The translations under genes were made by a program, and so were the position numbers. This document shows, piece by piece, positions 38,208 to 47,061 of a DNA stretch of 64,000 nucleotides; position 1 is the stretch's first letter, and every line of letters begins with the position of its first letter. Origin of the DNA: Deltaproteobacteria bacterium. GTDB lineage: Bacteria; Myxococcota_A; UBA9160; SZUA-336. The DNA is taken from positions 124,001 through 188,000 of the forward strand of contig JAJDAJ010000037.1 in assembly GCA_029261925.1 (NCBI GenBank), read 5' to 3'. The notes under the pieces are model-generated. The model made no database searches. It was not told the DNA's origin and saw nothing but the letters and a program-made list of their open reading frames with translations.

Positions 38208-38567
38208 CTACTCGCCGCTGCCCGGGAGCGAGCCGAGATAGGCCGCGAGCGCGGGAACATGCGCCGCCAGGTAGGGCTGGGCCGGCATCTGCTGCGTCTC
38301 GCGCCGGGGCTCGTAGCCCGGGGGATACTCCGCCCGCAGCACGCGGGCCTCGATCAGCTCGCGCGAGGCGCCGGCGATGGCCGGGCCGATCGGCCCGTCG
38401 CGCGCCGGGTCCCGGTGGTGACACGCGATGCAGTTGCTGGAGTAGATCTGCTCGCCCTTCTCGGCCAGCGTCATCTCGCCCCCGTCCGAGCACGCCAGCC
38501 CGGCCAGGCACGCGGTCAGCGCCCCCGCCGCGCGAACGAACGATCCTGCCTGTCCCCGCCTCACCAC
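38208..38567 (-). CDS. Small mono-haem c-type cytochrome (probable lipoprotein)
   Basis: A 119-residue exported protein. The N-terminus (GALTACLAGLACSDGG) is a lipoprotein-like signal. The haem c motif is CIACH in GEQIYSSNCIACHHRD, and the distal Met is probably in TQQMPAQPYLAAHVPALAAYL. Its start is GTG 38567 or the adjacent GTG. It reads leftward into the PuuD-like gene after 146 bases, suggesting that the pair is a split version of the PuuD membrane-plus-cytochrome chain. That pairing is inference from adjacency and family architecture. Confidence 0.8.
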   Translation of the reverse strand: MVRRGQAGSFVRAAGALTACLAGLACSDGGEMTLAEKGEQIYSSNCIACHHRDPARDGPIGPAIAGASRELIEARVLRAEYPPGYEPRRETQQMPAQPYLAAHVPALAAYLGSLPGSGE

Positions 38568-38600
38568 GGCGGACCCTAGCGAACGCGCCCCGAAAGAAAA

Positions 38601-38629
38601 GCGGCGCCCCCTCCAGGAGGGGGCGCCGC
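38601..38629. terminator. Strong intrinsic terminator, mainly for the PEP-CTERM gene
   Basis: A 14-bp stem (GCGGCGCCCCCTCC/GGAGGGGGCGCCGC) with a minimal loop. On the minus strand it is followed by TTTTCTTT, so it ends the leftward PEP-CTERM gene 27 bases after its stop. On the plus strand only CGTTTC follows. Confidence 0.8.
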
Positions 38630-38655
38630 CGTTTCTGTCGGATCGATTCGCTGCC

Positions 38656-39318
38656 CTAGCGGCGGCGGATCAGACCCAGGCCCGCCAGGCCGAGGCCCAG
38701 GAGCACGGCCGCGGCCGGCTCGGGGACGTCCCCACCATCGGGGCCGTCGGACGGGAAGTTGCACGGAGCGCCACCGGCCGCCGCGCACAGACCGGCGGTC
38801 CAGCGCGCCGGAGCGTCACCCGCGTTCACCATCAGGCGCGCGATCGGGACCTGGCCCGGGGTCGGCATGAAGGCCGGGTCCCGCGCGATGGCAAAGGCGC
38901 CAAGGTCCGCGTCGATGGCCTCGAGGTAGCTGAGCTGCGTGCCGTCGGGCTGGATCACGTACGTGTCCGAGATCCCGGCGGCCGAGTTGCCACCCTGCTC
39001 GTAGGTATGCGCCACGCGCACGTCACCCGACGCCACCGCTGCGACCGTAGAGGTCAGGTTCCAGGGATTCACCGCCTGGTTGCCGAACGCACCCAGCGGC
39101 ACATCCCAGCCCGTGTCGAGGACCGAGACGCTTGCGCCCTCGGTGCGCAGATCGAGCTGGATGCCGGCCACGACCTCACCCGGCTCCAGAACGAGGTTGT
39201 AGGAGACGACCCCTCCACCCTCGTCCACTGCGACGATCGACGCCGCCTGGCTGTTGGCTGCCAGGCCAAGGGCGCCCACCAGCGCCAGCGCGGCAATCCT
39301 GCTTAGAAATACTCGCAT
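38656..39318 (-). CDS. PEP-CTERM sorted secreted protein
   Basis: A 220-residue secreted protein with signal peptide (IAALALVGALGLAANSQAASI). A beta-rich body follows (GEVVAGIQLDLRTEGASVSVL), then the C-terminal sorting tag: VPEPAAAVLLGLGLAGLGLIRRR, i.e. the V-P-E-P motif, a hydrophobic helix and an Arg cluster. PEP-CTERM proteins are cleaved and attached by exosortase (EpsH/XrtA), usually with exopolysaccharide. The body has no recognised enzyme domain; a Cys pair occurs before the tag. GGAGGGAG precedes ATG 39318. No exosortase gene is in the window. Confidence 0.82.
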   Translation of the reverse strand: MRVFLSRIAALALVGALGLAANSQAASIVAVDEGGGVVSYNLVLEPGEVVAGIQLDLRTEGASVSVLDTGWDVPLGAFGNQAVNPWNLTSTVAAVASGDVRVAHTYEQGGNSAAGISDTYVIQPDGTQLSYLEAIDADLGAFAIARDPAFMPTPGQVPIARLMVNAGDAPARWTAGLCAAAGGAPCNFPSDGPDGGDVPEPAAAVLLGLGLAGLGLIRRR

Positions 39319-39502
39319 TTCGAAATCTCCCTCCAGTGCATGAGAATCTTCGTCTTCGCCCGACCAGTCCACCCGGACGGGCGGAGCGAACCCTGGATGC
39401 CAGGATTATCCACCCGGAGCAGGGGTGGAATCAAGCGCAAATGCAGGCCGGCGCCGGCCCGCAGGAATTGCCGCAAATGCCTGAAAATAATGGTGAATGA
39501 CC

Positions 39503-39508
39503 TACAAT
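39503..39508 (+). promoter_or_regulatory. Possible -10 element (TACAAT) before the HisI-like gene
   Basis: TACAAT lies 49 bases upstream of the HisI-like start in a locally AT-rich stretch (39480-39510). No convincing -35 is seen 16-18 bases upstream, so this is weak. Confidence 0.25.
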
Positions 39509-39557
39509 CCGGAATCTGGTCGGGACGAGAAAACTCGGTGACGACAGGGAGGACCCG

Positions 39558-39977
39558 GTGAATCGGACCGAACTCATGGGAGAAAGCCCATACCTGGAGC
39601 TGGACTACGGGAGGCTCGCCACCGTGGCGGCCTCCGGCCGGGAGCTATTGCCCGTGGTGCTGCAGAACGCCGACACCGGCGCGGTGCTGTTCGTCGCCTA
39701 CGCAAACGCGCAGGCCCTGCGCGAGACGCTCGACAGCGGTCGCGCCGTGCTCTGGTCGACGTCGCGCGACGAGCTCTGGCGCAAGGGCGCGACGTCGGGT
39801 GACGTGCTCGACGTGGTCGACGTCTGGGTCAACTGCGAGCAGAACTCGCTGCTGTATCGCGTGCGCCCCCGCGCGGGCGTGTGTCACACGCGCAACGCCC
39901 GGGGTGACACACGATCGCGTTGCTACTACCGGCGCGTGAACCGCGACGGGACGCTGGAGCTCGACCCGGACGCGTAG
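39558..39977 (+). CDS. HisI-like phosphoribosyl-AMP cyclohydrolase homologue
   Basis: A 139-residue protein with the HisI body: VVLQNADTGAVLFVAYANAQALRETL, the substrate loop VLWSTSRDELWRKGATSG, and a C-terminal metal region. In canonical HisI the metal site is DCDxD...C(H)TG...C. Here the three Asp positions are Asn, Glu and Asn (NCEQN, residues 92-96). C93, C109 (CHTR) and C122 remain, but C109 and C122 are separated by 12 residues instead of six. HisI normally opens the purine ring of PR-AMP in histidine synthesis. The changes suggest altered metal use or function. GTG 39558 follows AGGGAGGA. Confidence 0.75.
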   Translation: MNRTELMGESPYLELDYGRLATVAASGRELLPVVLQNADTGAVLFVAYANAQALRETLDSGRAVLWSTSRDELWRKGATSGDVLDVVDVWVNCEQNSLLYRVRPRAGVCHTRNARGDTRSRCYYRRVNRDGTLELDPDA

Positions 39978-39998
39978 GTCGATGCACCCGCAACGGGG

Positions 39999-42900
39999 TC
40001 AGCGAGCGCCGCGAAGCCAGTCGATGATCGCGGGCCGCAGCCGCGCCGGCTCGAGCAGCGCCTCGAGCGAGCCCACATCGAGGGCGCGCTGAACCGAGTG
40101 GATCCCGTCGAACTCGGCGGCCAGCTCCGACTGCTTCTCGAGCATCACGTCGTGCAGCAGCGCGTCGAGACCGGCGCGAGCGGCCAGGCGCTCGGCGGAG
40201 TCCGAGGCCCGCTCGACCCGCTCGCGCGCCTCGCGCACGCGCGGATCCGCGGCCGCGCGCCGGCGCACGTCGCGCGGGAAGACCACCGCGGCGGCGGCCG
40301 ACCCGCCGATGACCGACGCGAACGATCCGGTCAGCGCGGCCGCGCGCATCTGATCGTTCAGCTCGCGCGAGAAGACCACGTAGGCTCCGCCGTGGTAGCG
40401 CGTGACCACCGTGAACACGATCGGCCCCTGGAAGCGCACCACCGCGCGCGCGATCTCCGCACCCCACTCGAGCACGCCGCGGCGCATCGACTCCGGCGAG
40501 CCGTCGAAGCCCGACAGGTTCGCCAGGATCACCGCGGGCCGGTTGCCGCTGGCCGCGTTCAGCGCGCGCGCGACCTTCTTGGAGGACTGCGGGAAGAGCG
40601 TCGCCGGCGTCCAGCTGTCGGGCCCGTCGTTGGGCATGTAGCCCGTACGGGGTACGGCGCGACCCTCGATGCCGATCAGGGTCGCCGGCTGTCCGCCCAG
40701 GTGCGCGTCCCAGACGATCGCGGTCTCGGCGCCGACGTGATCGCGCCAGCGCTCGAGCCAGCCGGCGTCGGCGTCGACCAGCGCCCGCATCAGCGGCCGC
40801 ATCGCGAAGGGACGCTTGCGCTCGGGGTTGTCCCGCGAGAACACGTCGCCCACGCGCTCGAAGCCCTCGTCGCCCTCGTAGGGGGCGAGCGTGACGTCGC
40901 GATCCGGCGGATCCTTGGTCTCGAAGGATCGCGGACCGGGCTCGCCGGGCGCCACGTAGCTGCACGCGTAGTGCTCGAGGAGGATCTCGTAGGCCTCGGA
41001 CAGGCTGCGCGCCTGGTACTGCGCCTCGCCGTTGGGCCCCATGATGCGCTCGTAGCCGCCGATCGCGTTCTCGTCCTCGGCCGAGACCGCACCGGCGGCC
41101 TCGAGCGCCGCGCGCCCGGTCAGCACCATCGAGCTGCTGGGGAGCATCACCAGGATGCCGCGCGTCTGCAGACCCATGGTCGCCAGGGCGTCGAAGTAGC
41201 TCTGCGCCCCGACGTTGACCCCCGAGAGGATCAGGTTCACCTCGCCGCCCGCATCGGTGAACGTGACCAGGCGCCGGACCACGCGCGCCGTGGCGTCGAG
41301 ATTCTCGGTGCCGCTGTCCATGGCGATGCGCGCGCCCGAGGACACCGCGACCCACTCGACGGGCAGCGCCTCGCGCTCGGCCAGGTCGAGGGCGGCGACG
41401 ATCCGGTCGCACTCGGGCGCGGCCAGCGCGCCCAAGCCGCGCGTGGGGTCGCCGAGCAGCAGCACGCGACGCATGCCCTCGGGGTGCTTGCGGGTCTCGG
41501 TGGAGATCAGACCGAACACGACGCCGGCGCTGTTGTGCCCCGGCTCGCGCTCGACCGGCGCGGCACGGCCGTCGACCAGATCGTGCTCGAGCCAGCTGCC
41601 CGCGCCGAGCGGCACCGACAGCCCCGCGCCGTCGCCCTCGGGGGGTGCGGTGAACAGGCGAGCGATCTCGTACGGGTCGATCACCCCACGCGCACGCGCC
41701 CCGGTCAGGCGCCGCACGTACGGCGTGGCCGGCTCGAGCGGCCGCCGGTGCGGCTCGCGGAAGCTCCACTCCACGCGGCTGCCGGTGGGGTTCGAGGCGA
41801 TGACCTCGATCGCGCGCGCCGGCTCCGCGGGCAGCTCCGGATCCACGCTGGCCAGGCGCACCACGACCCGGTCCAGACCCAGGTGGGCGGTCTCGGGCGC
41901 CAGCCGGTGCATGGCCTCGGCGAGCAGCTCGTCGCTGAGCACGATCGGCGGACGCAGGTAGAGCACCAGCCGGTTCCACTGCAGTCGATGCTCCGGATCG
42001 CGCTCCGACTGCACCGCGCGCATGGCCTCGACCGCCTCGCGGAAGCGGTGCTCGAACAGCGCCAGGTCCGGGCGGACCGGCGCGTGCGAGCCCAGGTCCC
42101 GGACCTCCGCGTAGCAGATGATGCGCTCGTCGCCCGAGTCGTCACGCGCGCGCGCGTGGAAGGCCTCGATGTCGCGGAAGCCCTCGGGCACCTCGAGCCG
42201 TTCCAGCTCGAAGTGCTGCAGCCGCCAGAGCTCGAGCCGCTCCGCGGTCGGCGCGTCGACCCCCGCCGCCGCGGCCCGGGCCGCAGCCTCGGGATCGGGG
42301 GCCGGGATCAGCGTGAGCGAGACGTCGACCTCCCGCGCCGCGCCGGTCTCCACCTCGTGCCGCTCGAAGAGCACGAAGCGCGACTGGGCCGCGAGGTCGG
42401 CGACCGTGGCCGGGACCACGCCGCGAAGCAGCGCCAGGCGGTCGAGCGCAGCGCGCAGCGTGGGCTGGCGCGCGAAGCGCTCGCCATGCTCGCCCAGCCG
42501 GATCAGCAGCTGCAGCAGGGCCTGGATCAGGCGGCGGCGCAGCGCCAGCGTGGTGCGCGTGGCCCAGAGCCGCAGCACCGCGCGCTCCAGCGCCGGCGTG
42601 GGCTCGAGGCCCGTCACCCCGTACTCACGCAGCACCCCGCGCAGCCCGTCGAGGAAGGACTCGTCGATGCCTGCGCCCTCGGCGCGGATGCGCCTGAGGT
42701 ACATGGCCATCCGCGCGTCGCTCGACGGCCCCAGCTCGTCGTCGGCCAGGCGCGACGGGGTGCGGCTGAACAGCGCCTCGGTCGCGACGAACAGGCCGAT
42801 CGGCGCCGCCAGCTGCGAGAGCTCGGCGCGCAGCGCGCCGCCCGCGTCGTCGACCGGCGCCTCGAGCACCGCCACCAGGCGATCGGCGCGGGCCGGGTTG

Positions 42901-45065
42901 ACGTCGTAGCCCATCAGGATGCGCCGCAGCTCGACGCGCAGGGCCGCGACCGCAGCCGACCGCTGCGCGGCGGGCGCGGCGGGCGCGCGCGCCAGGTCCA
43001 CCTGCTCGCCGTCGAAGAGCAGGTCGAGCGGGTCGGGCTCGGGAGGCAGCTCGAGGCGCTCGCCCACGGGCGCCGCGGCCTCGCCGGCGGCCGGCTCGAT
43101 CACCAGGATCACGTCGCCCGCCTGCACGCGCTCTCCGGCGCGCGCGACGACCTCGCGCACCACCCCGGAGACCGGCGCATGGAACGCGGTCTCGGTCTTC
43201 ATGGCCTCGAACAGGCCCAGCCGCTGGCCGGCCTCGACGTGATCGCCGGGCGCAACCGCCACCTCGATCAGCAGCGCCGGCGAGGGCGCGCGCACCTTCC
43301 CGCCGACGTCGCGCTGTACCACGTGCTGGGCGCCGCTCATCTCGACGCGCAGCTCGACGTCGGTCTCGCTGTAGACGACGTTCGTGCTCGCGCCGCCCAT
43401 CATCAGCACGCAGGTGTGCGGCCCGCGCTCCAGCAGGCTGACCTGCACGACCCGGTCGTCGAGATACACGCGGTAGGTCCAGCCTCCGATCGCGTAGACG
43501 CGCAGCCGGTAGGCCACGCCGTCGAGCACCAGATCGACCTCGCCGCCCGACGATGCGGGCACGTTGCGCGGCCGGCCGTTCGCGGCCTCCGCGAAGAAGT
43601 TGGCCCGGACCTGGGCGCGCTCGCGCTGGTAGGACAGGATGGCCGCGGCGACCAGCACCCGGGGCGTCGCGCGCCGGGCCGCGGCGACCGGCGTGCGATC
43701 GAGCCAGCTGGTCGGGACGCCGCCGGCACGGAAGTCCGGGTGCTCGAGCACGTCGAGCAGGAAGCCCTTGTTGGTGACGCCGCCCTCGACCACCACGCGC
43801 GAGTCGCGCAGGGCCCGCACGAGGCGGGCGCGCGCCTCCTCGCGCGTGGAGCCGCGCGCGAGGATCTTGGCGACCATGGAGTCGAACTCCGCCGGGACCG
43901 ATCCGCCCGCGGCGATGCCCGAGTCCACGCGGATGCCGGGACCGCAGGACAGGTCGAGCAGCGGCATGGCGCCGGGGCTGGGCGCGAAGCCGCGCGCCGG
44001 ATCCTCCGCGCAGAGCCGGACCTCGATGCAGTGACCGCGCTCCGGCGGCTCCTCGACCGGGATCCGATCGCCCCGCGCGATCCGGATCTGCGTCTTGACC
44101 AGGTCGATGTCGGTGAGCATCTCGGTCACGCCGTGCTCGACCTGGAGCCGCGGATTGACCTCGAGGAAGAAGAAGCCGGCGTCGGTCACCAGGAACTCGC
44201 AGGTCGCGACGCCGACGTAGCTCGCCTCGCTCAGCAGCCGGACCGAGGCGTCGCGCATCTCGCGCTGCATGGCGAGCGGCAGGCCCGGCGGCGGACCCTC
44301 CTCGACGACCTTCTGGTGCTTGCGCTGCACGGAGCAGTCGCGCAGGCCCAGCGCCACCACGCTGCCGTGGCTGTCGGCAGCCATCTGCACCTCGATGTGG
44401 CGCGCGTCGGTGACGCAGGACTCGACGAAGAGCGTGCCGTCGCCGAACGCGTTCGCGGCCTCGCCGGTGGCGCTGTCGAACGCCGCCAGGAGCGTGGACG
44501 GATCATTGACGCGGCGGATGCCGCGGCCGCCGCCACCGGCGGTGGCCTTGAGCATCAGCGGGAAGCCGATGCGCTCCGCCTCGCGCTCCACGCGATCGCG
44601 CTCGATGGCGCCGCCGCTCCACGGAGACACGGGCACCCGGGCGCGCTCGGCGAGCAGCTTCGAGGAGATCTTGTCGCCCAGCTGGCGCATGGTCGCCGCG
44701 CTGGGGCCCAGGAAGATCAGCTCCGCGGCCTCGAGCTTCTCGACGAACGACGGGTCCTCGGCCAGGAAGCCCCAGCCGGGCCAGACCGAGTCGGCCCGCG
44801 AGGCCCGCAGCGCGGCGAGCACGCGGTCGTGATCCAGGTAGGCGGGGCGAAGGGCGCCGCCATCCCCCGAGGCCCGCAGGGCGCTGCCGAGATCGATCGC
44901 CTCGTCGGCCTCGCGCACGAAGGGGGCGTTTCGATCGGGCTCGGTGTAGAGCGCGATCGAGACGAGGTCGCTGCCCTCCTCGGCCCGCAGCTCCGAGATG
45001 GCGCGGATGCAGCGCGTCGCGGCCTCGGCGCGGTTCAGCACCGCGATCCGCCGGGGGCCCGTCAA
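39999..45065 (-). CDS. Single-chain acetyl/propionyl-CoA carboxylase-like enzyme (BC-BCCP-CT)
   Basis: A 1688-residue multidomain carboxylase. The biotin carboxylase (1-460) shows GWGFLAEDPSF, the ATP-grasp Gly-rich loop ATAGGGGRGIRRV, EVQMAADSHGSVVALGLRDCS, RKHQKVVEE and EVNPRLQVEHGVTE. The biotin carrier has EAMKTET around residue 622. A central helical region of about 450 residues follows, then the carboxyltransferase from about 1110: EWSFREPHRRPLEPATPYV, GHNSAGVVFGLI, RIAMDSGTENL and the acyl-CoA/oxyanion stretch YHGGAYVVFSRELND with GGSAAAAVVFPRDV. Domain order is that of eukaryotic ACC. TTG 45065 after AAGGAG starts it. Substrate (acetyl- or longer acyl-CoA) is undetermined. Confidence 0.88.
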   Translation of the reverse strand: MTGPRRIAVLNRAEAATRCIRAISELRAEEGSDLVSIALYTEPDRNAPFVREADEAIDLGSALRASGDGGALRPAYLDHDRVLAALRASRADSVWPGWGFLAEDPSFVEKLEAAELIFLGPSAATMRQLGDKISSKLLAERARVPVSPWSGGAIERDRVEREAERIGFPLMLKATAGGGGRGIRRVNDPSTLLAAFDSATGEAANAFGDGTLFVESCVTDARHIEVQMAADSHGSVVALGLRDCSVQRKHQKVVEEGPPPGLPLAMQREMRDASVRLLSEASYVGVATCEFLVTDAGFFFLEVNPRLQVEHGVTEMLTDIDLVKTQIRIARGDRIPVEEPPERGHCIEVRLCAEDPARGFAPSPGAMPLLDLSCGPGIRVDSGIAAGGSVPAEFDSMVAKILARGSTREEARARLVRALRDSRVVVEGGVTNKGFLLDVLEHPDFRAGGVPTSWLDRTPVAAARRATPRVLVAAAILSYQRERAQVRANFFAEAANGRPRNVPASSGGEVDLVLDGVAYRLRVYAIGGWTYRVYLDDRVVQVSLLERGPHTCVLMMGGASTNVVYSETDVELRVEMSGAQHVVQRDVGGKVRAPSPALLIEVAVAPGDHVEAGQRLGLFEAMKTETAFHAPVSGVVREVVARAGERVQAGDVILVIEPAAGEAAAPVGERLELPPEPDPLDLLFDGEQVDLARAPAAPAAQRSAAVAALRVELRRILMGYDVNPARADRLVAVLEAPVDDAGGALRAELSQLAAPIGLFVATEALFSRTPSRLADDELGPSSDARMAMYLRRIRAEGAGIDESFLDGLRGVLREYGVTGLEPTPALERAVLRLWATRTTLALRRRLIQALLQLLIRLGEHGERFARQPTLRAALDRLALLRGVVPATVADLAAQSRFVLFERHEVETGAAREVDVSLTLIPAPDPEAAARAAAAGVDAPTAERLELWRLQHFELERLEVPEGFRDIEAFHARARDDSGDERIICYAEVRDLGSHAPVRPDLALFEHRFREAVEAMRAVQSERDPEHRLQWNRLVLYLRPPIVLSDELLAEAMHRLAPETAHLGLDRVVVRLASVDPELPAEPARAIEVIASNPTGSRVEWSFREPHRRPLEPATPYVRRLTGARARGVIDPYEIARLFTAPPEGDGAGLSVPLGAGSWLEHDLVDGRAAPVEREPGHNSAGVVFGLISTETRKHPEGMRRVLLLGDPTRGLGALAAPECDRIVAALDLAEREALPVEWVAVSSGARIAMDSGTENLDATARVVRRLVTFTDAGGEVNLILSGVNVGAQSYFDALATMGLQTRGILVMLPSSSMVLTGRAALEAAGAVSAEDENAIGGYERIMGPNGEAQYQARSLSEAYEILLEHYACSYVAPGEPGPRSFETKDPPDRDVTLAPYEGDEGFERVGDVFSRDNPERKRPFAMRPLMRALVDADAGWLERWRDHVGAETAIVWDAHLGGQPATLIGIEGRAVPRTGYMPNDGPDSWTPATLFPQSSKKVARALNAASGNRPAVILANLSGFDGSPESMRRGVLEWGAEIARAVVRFQGPIVFTVVTRYHGGAYVVFSRELNDQMRAAALTGSFASVIGGSAAAAVVFPRDVRRRAAADPRVREARERVERASDSAERLAARAGLDALLHDVMLEKQSELAAEFDGIHSVQRALDVGSLEALLEPARLRPAIIDWLRGAR

Positions 45066-45153
45066 GCCGTTCTCCTTCCGCCGGGGATCTTAGCCCGCAA
45101 TCGCGGACGCGTGGCGCGCAGCCCGAGCCGCCCGTCGCCCGCGCGAGGCCGGC

Positions 45154-46449
45154 CTACGAGGAGCGGGTCGGGACGGCGCCGGGGAAGACGCGGCTGAAGG
45201 TCAGGAAGCACAGGAAGAACGCCCCGATGAAGCCCGCCGCGACCCCCAGCTCGATCCAGCCCATGGGGGTGAGGGCCGCACCCTCGAAGACGGCACTCGG
45301 CCGCACCAGCGAGGGCGTCACCAGGACGTAGCGCTCCAGCCAGAAGCCGAGCACGGAGCCGAAGGCGATCGTGCCCAGGATGCCGACGGTCTTCTTGGGG
45401 CGCTGTCCCAGCAGGACCCAGAACGGGGCCACCCAGATCAGCAGCCAGACCGTCAGCGTCAGCTTCACGTACGGCTCGGTCAGCCGCTCCCAGAAGCCGC
45501 CCAGGTACCAGGTGTCCTGCAGGAACTGGGTCCCCAGGCGCGCCACCAGGAAGCCGGTCTCCTCCGGGATGTTGGCGTACCAGATCACGAAGTACTGGGA
45601 CCAGAACAGGTACATCCAGAAGATGGAGAAGGCGAAGATCAGCTTGCCCAGGTCGTGCATGCGGTTCGAGGTCATGAAGCCCTCGGGCATGTCGGGCGAG
45701 TTCCGCAGCGCCAGGCAGATCAGCGTCAGCAGCGAGACCGACGAGAGGAATCCACCCCAGGAGTAGAACGCCGGGAACATGGTGCTGACCCATTCGGGCG
45801 ACAGCGACATGATCATGTCGATGCCGATCAGCGAGTAGCAGATGGCGAAGGAGATCGCGACGACGGCCGCCATCTTGCGGCCGCGGCGCTCGGCCCAGTC
45901 GCGCTCGGCGATCTCCCCGCGCCACCCCCGGGTCCAGTTCGCGTAGAGCGACTGACGCCAGCCCGTGGCGGTCTCTCGCGCGCGGCCGAGCATGGGTCGG
46001 ATGGTGATCCGCAGGTAGAGCACCGACACGAAGGTCACCCAGATCAGCGCGAGCGTGTCGCGCATGAACGTGAAGCCCGGCTCGAACCAGAACTCCTTGC
46101 CGTGGATCGGGTGGTGAGTCCACTCGAAGAGCTCGTGCCGGCCCGCGTACACGACCGCGAAGCCGATCAGCGACACGGGCACGAAGGCCCCCATCGAGTC
46201 GGCCACGCGCCGGATCGGGCCGGCCCAGGTCGCGTTGGTCAGACGCATGGCCGCCGAGAAGGCCAGCGCGCCGTTGGCCAGCGCCGCCCAGAGCAGCCAG
46301 TTGTGCAGGAAGACCCGGTAGGTGCGCGCGCTGCTGTCCGCGCTGGACACACCCATCACGAACGCGATGACTCCGAGCAGGAGCAGCGCGGCGAAGACCG
46401 CGGCCGGAACCGTCGGCAGGGATCTCGGCGTAGCGACGTCAGCGCTCAC
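45154..46449 (-). CDS. actF: Alternative Complex III membrane subunit ActF
   Basis: A 431-residue protein with about ten transmembrane helices, the second polytopic subunit of the quinol:electron-acceptor oxidoreductase Alternative Complex III (the other is ActC). Conserved-looking segments are YRVFLHNWLLWAALANGALAF, FAICYSLIGIDMIMSLSPEWVSTMFPAFYSW and FWMYLFWSQYFVIWYANIPEE. ActF and ActC contain quinol-binding and proton-path elements. GTG 46449 is the start; the ActE stop lies four bases upstream. It is the last gene of the actABCDEF operon. Absence of an adjacent terminal oxidase is noted separately. Confidence 0.88.
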   Translation of the reverse strand: MSADVATPRSLPTVPAAVFAALLLLGVIAFVMGVSSADSSARTYRVFLHNWLLWAALANGALAFSAAMRLTNATWAGPIRRVADSMGAFVPVSLIGFAVVYAGRHELFEWTHHPIHGKEFWFEPGFTFMRDTLALIWVTFVSVLYLRITIRPMLGRARETATGWRQSLYANWTRGWRGEIAERDWAERRGRKMAAVVAISFAICYSLIGIDMIMSLSPEWVSTMFPAFYSWGGFLSSVSLLTLICLALRNSPDMPEGFMTSNRMHDLGKLIFAFSIFWMYLFWSQYFVIWYANIPEETGFLVARLGTQFLQDTWYLGGFWERLTEPYVKLTLTVWLLIWVAPFWVLLGQRPKKTVGILGTIAFGSVLGFWLERYVLVTPSLVRPSAVFEGAALTPMGWIELGVAAGFIGAFFLCFLTFSRVFPGAVPTRSS

Positions 46450-46452
46450 TTC

Positions 46453-47061
46453 TCAGCTCCTCGGGAAAAGCACGCGCAGGTAGTTCACGATGTGCCAGCG
46501 GTCGTCGCTGGAGATCTGCGGGTAGGCCGGCATCATCGGCTTTCCGTAGCGGATCTTCGTGTAGAGCATCCCGTCCTCGTAGGCCGGAACGCTGGCCAGC
46601 GGGAAGGGCGGTGCACCCGCCGCGGCCAGGCGGCCCGCCACCGGCGCCTCGACCGGGCTGGCCATGCCGTCCGACGCGTGGCAGACGGCGCAGTGGACCC
46701 CGTACAGCTTCTCGCCCCGGGCCAGGGACGCGGGCGTGGGCGCGATCGGATTGCGCAGGGCACGCGCCTCGGGCGAGTGCATCGGGTTGGCGGCCATGGG
46801 GTTGTCGGGCCGGATGCGCGGCGTGATCCCGCCCGCCGGCACGGTGTTCTCGGGAGGCACCCAGGGACCGACCAGCGGCCCGTCGCCGAGCTCGGACGTC
46901 GGCGTCCAGAGCCCCTCCTCCAGCGCCGGCGAGCGCGGCTCGAGAGCCTGAATCGCCGGCTGCTCCTTCATCTGGGAGAACCACTGCCGGTCCACCTGCT
47001 CGAAGCAGCCGGAGCCGATCACCGCCAGCAGCGCGATCGCCGTGATCTCAGGCCGAGACAA
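46453..47061 (-). CDS. actE: Alternative Complex III mono-haem cytochrome subunit ActE
   Basis: A 202-residue mono-haem c-type cytochrome and probable lipoprotein (ALLAVIGSGCFEQ). After a long Pro-rich linker (VGPWVPPENTVP, PRIRPDNPMAANPM) comes the haem domain with VHCAVCHASDG and the Met ligand in KPMMPAYPQISSDDRWHIVNYL. It transfers electrons from the ActABCF core to an oxidase or soluble carrier. TTG 47061 is preceded by GGAGGT, a strong site, and the start region overlaps the end of actD by 14 bases. Confidence 0.85.
   Translation of the reverse strand: MSRPEITAIALLAVIGSGCFEQVDRQWFSQMKEQPAIQALEPRSPALEEGLWTPTSELGDGPLVGPWVPPENTVPAGGITPRIRPDNPMAANPMHSPEARALRNPIAPTPASLARGEKLYGVHCAVCHASDGMASPVEAPVAGRLAAAGAPPFPLASVPAYEDGMLYTKIRYGKPMMPAYPQISSDDRWHIVNYLRVLFPRS

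Noticed and set aside
40098..45197. A 1699-codon plus-strand frame opposite the carboxylase
   Set aside because: Mirror frame of a high-GC gene; no start signal and no domain motifs.
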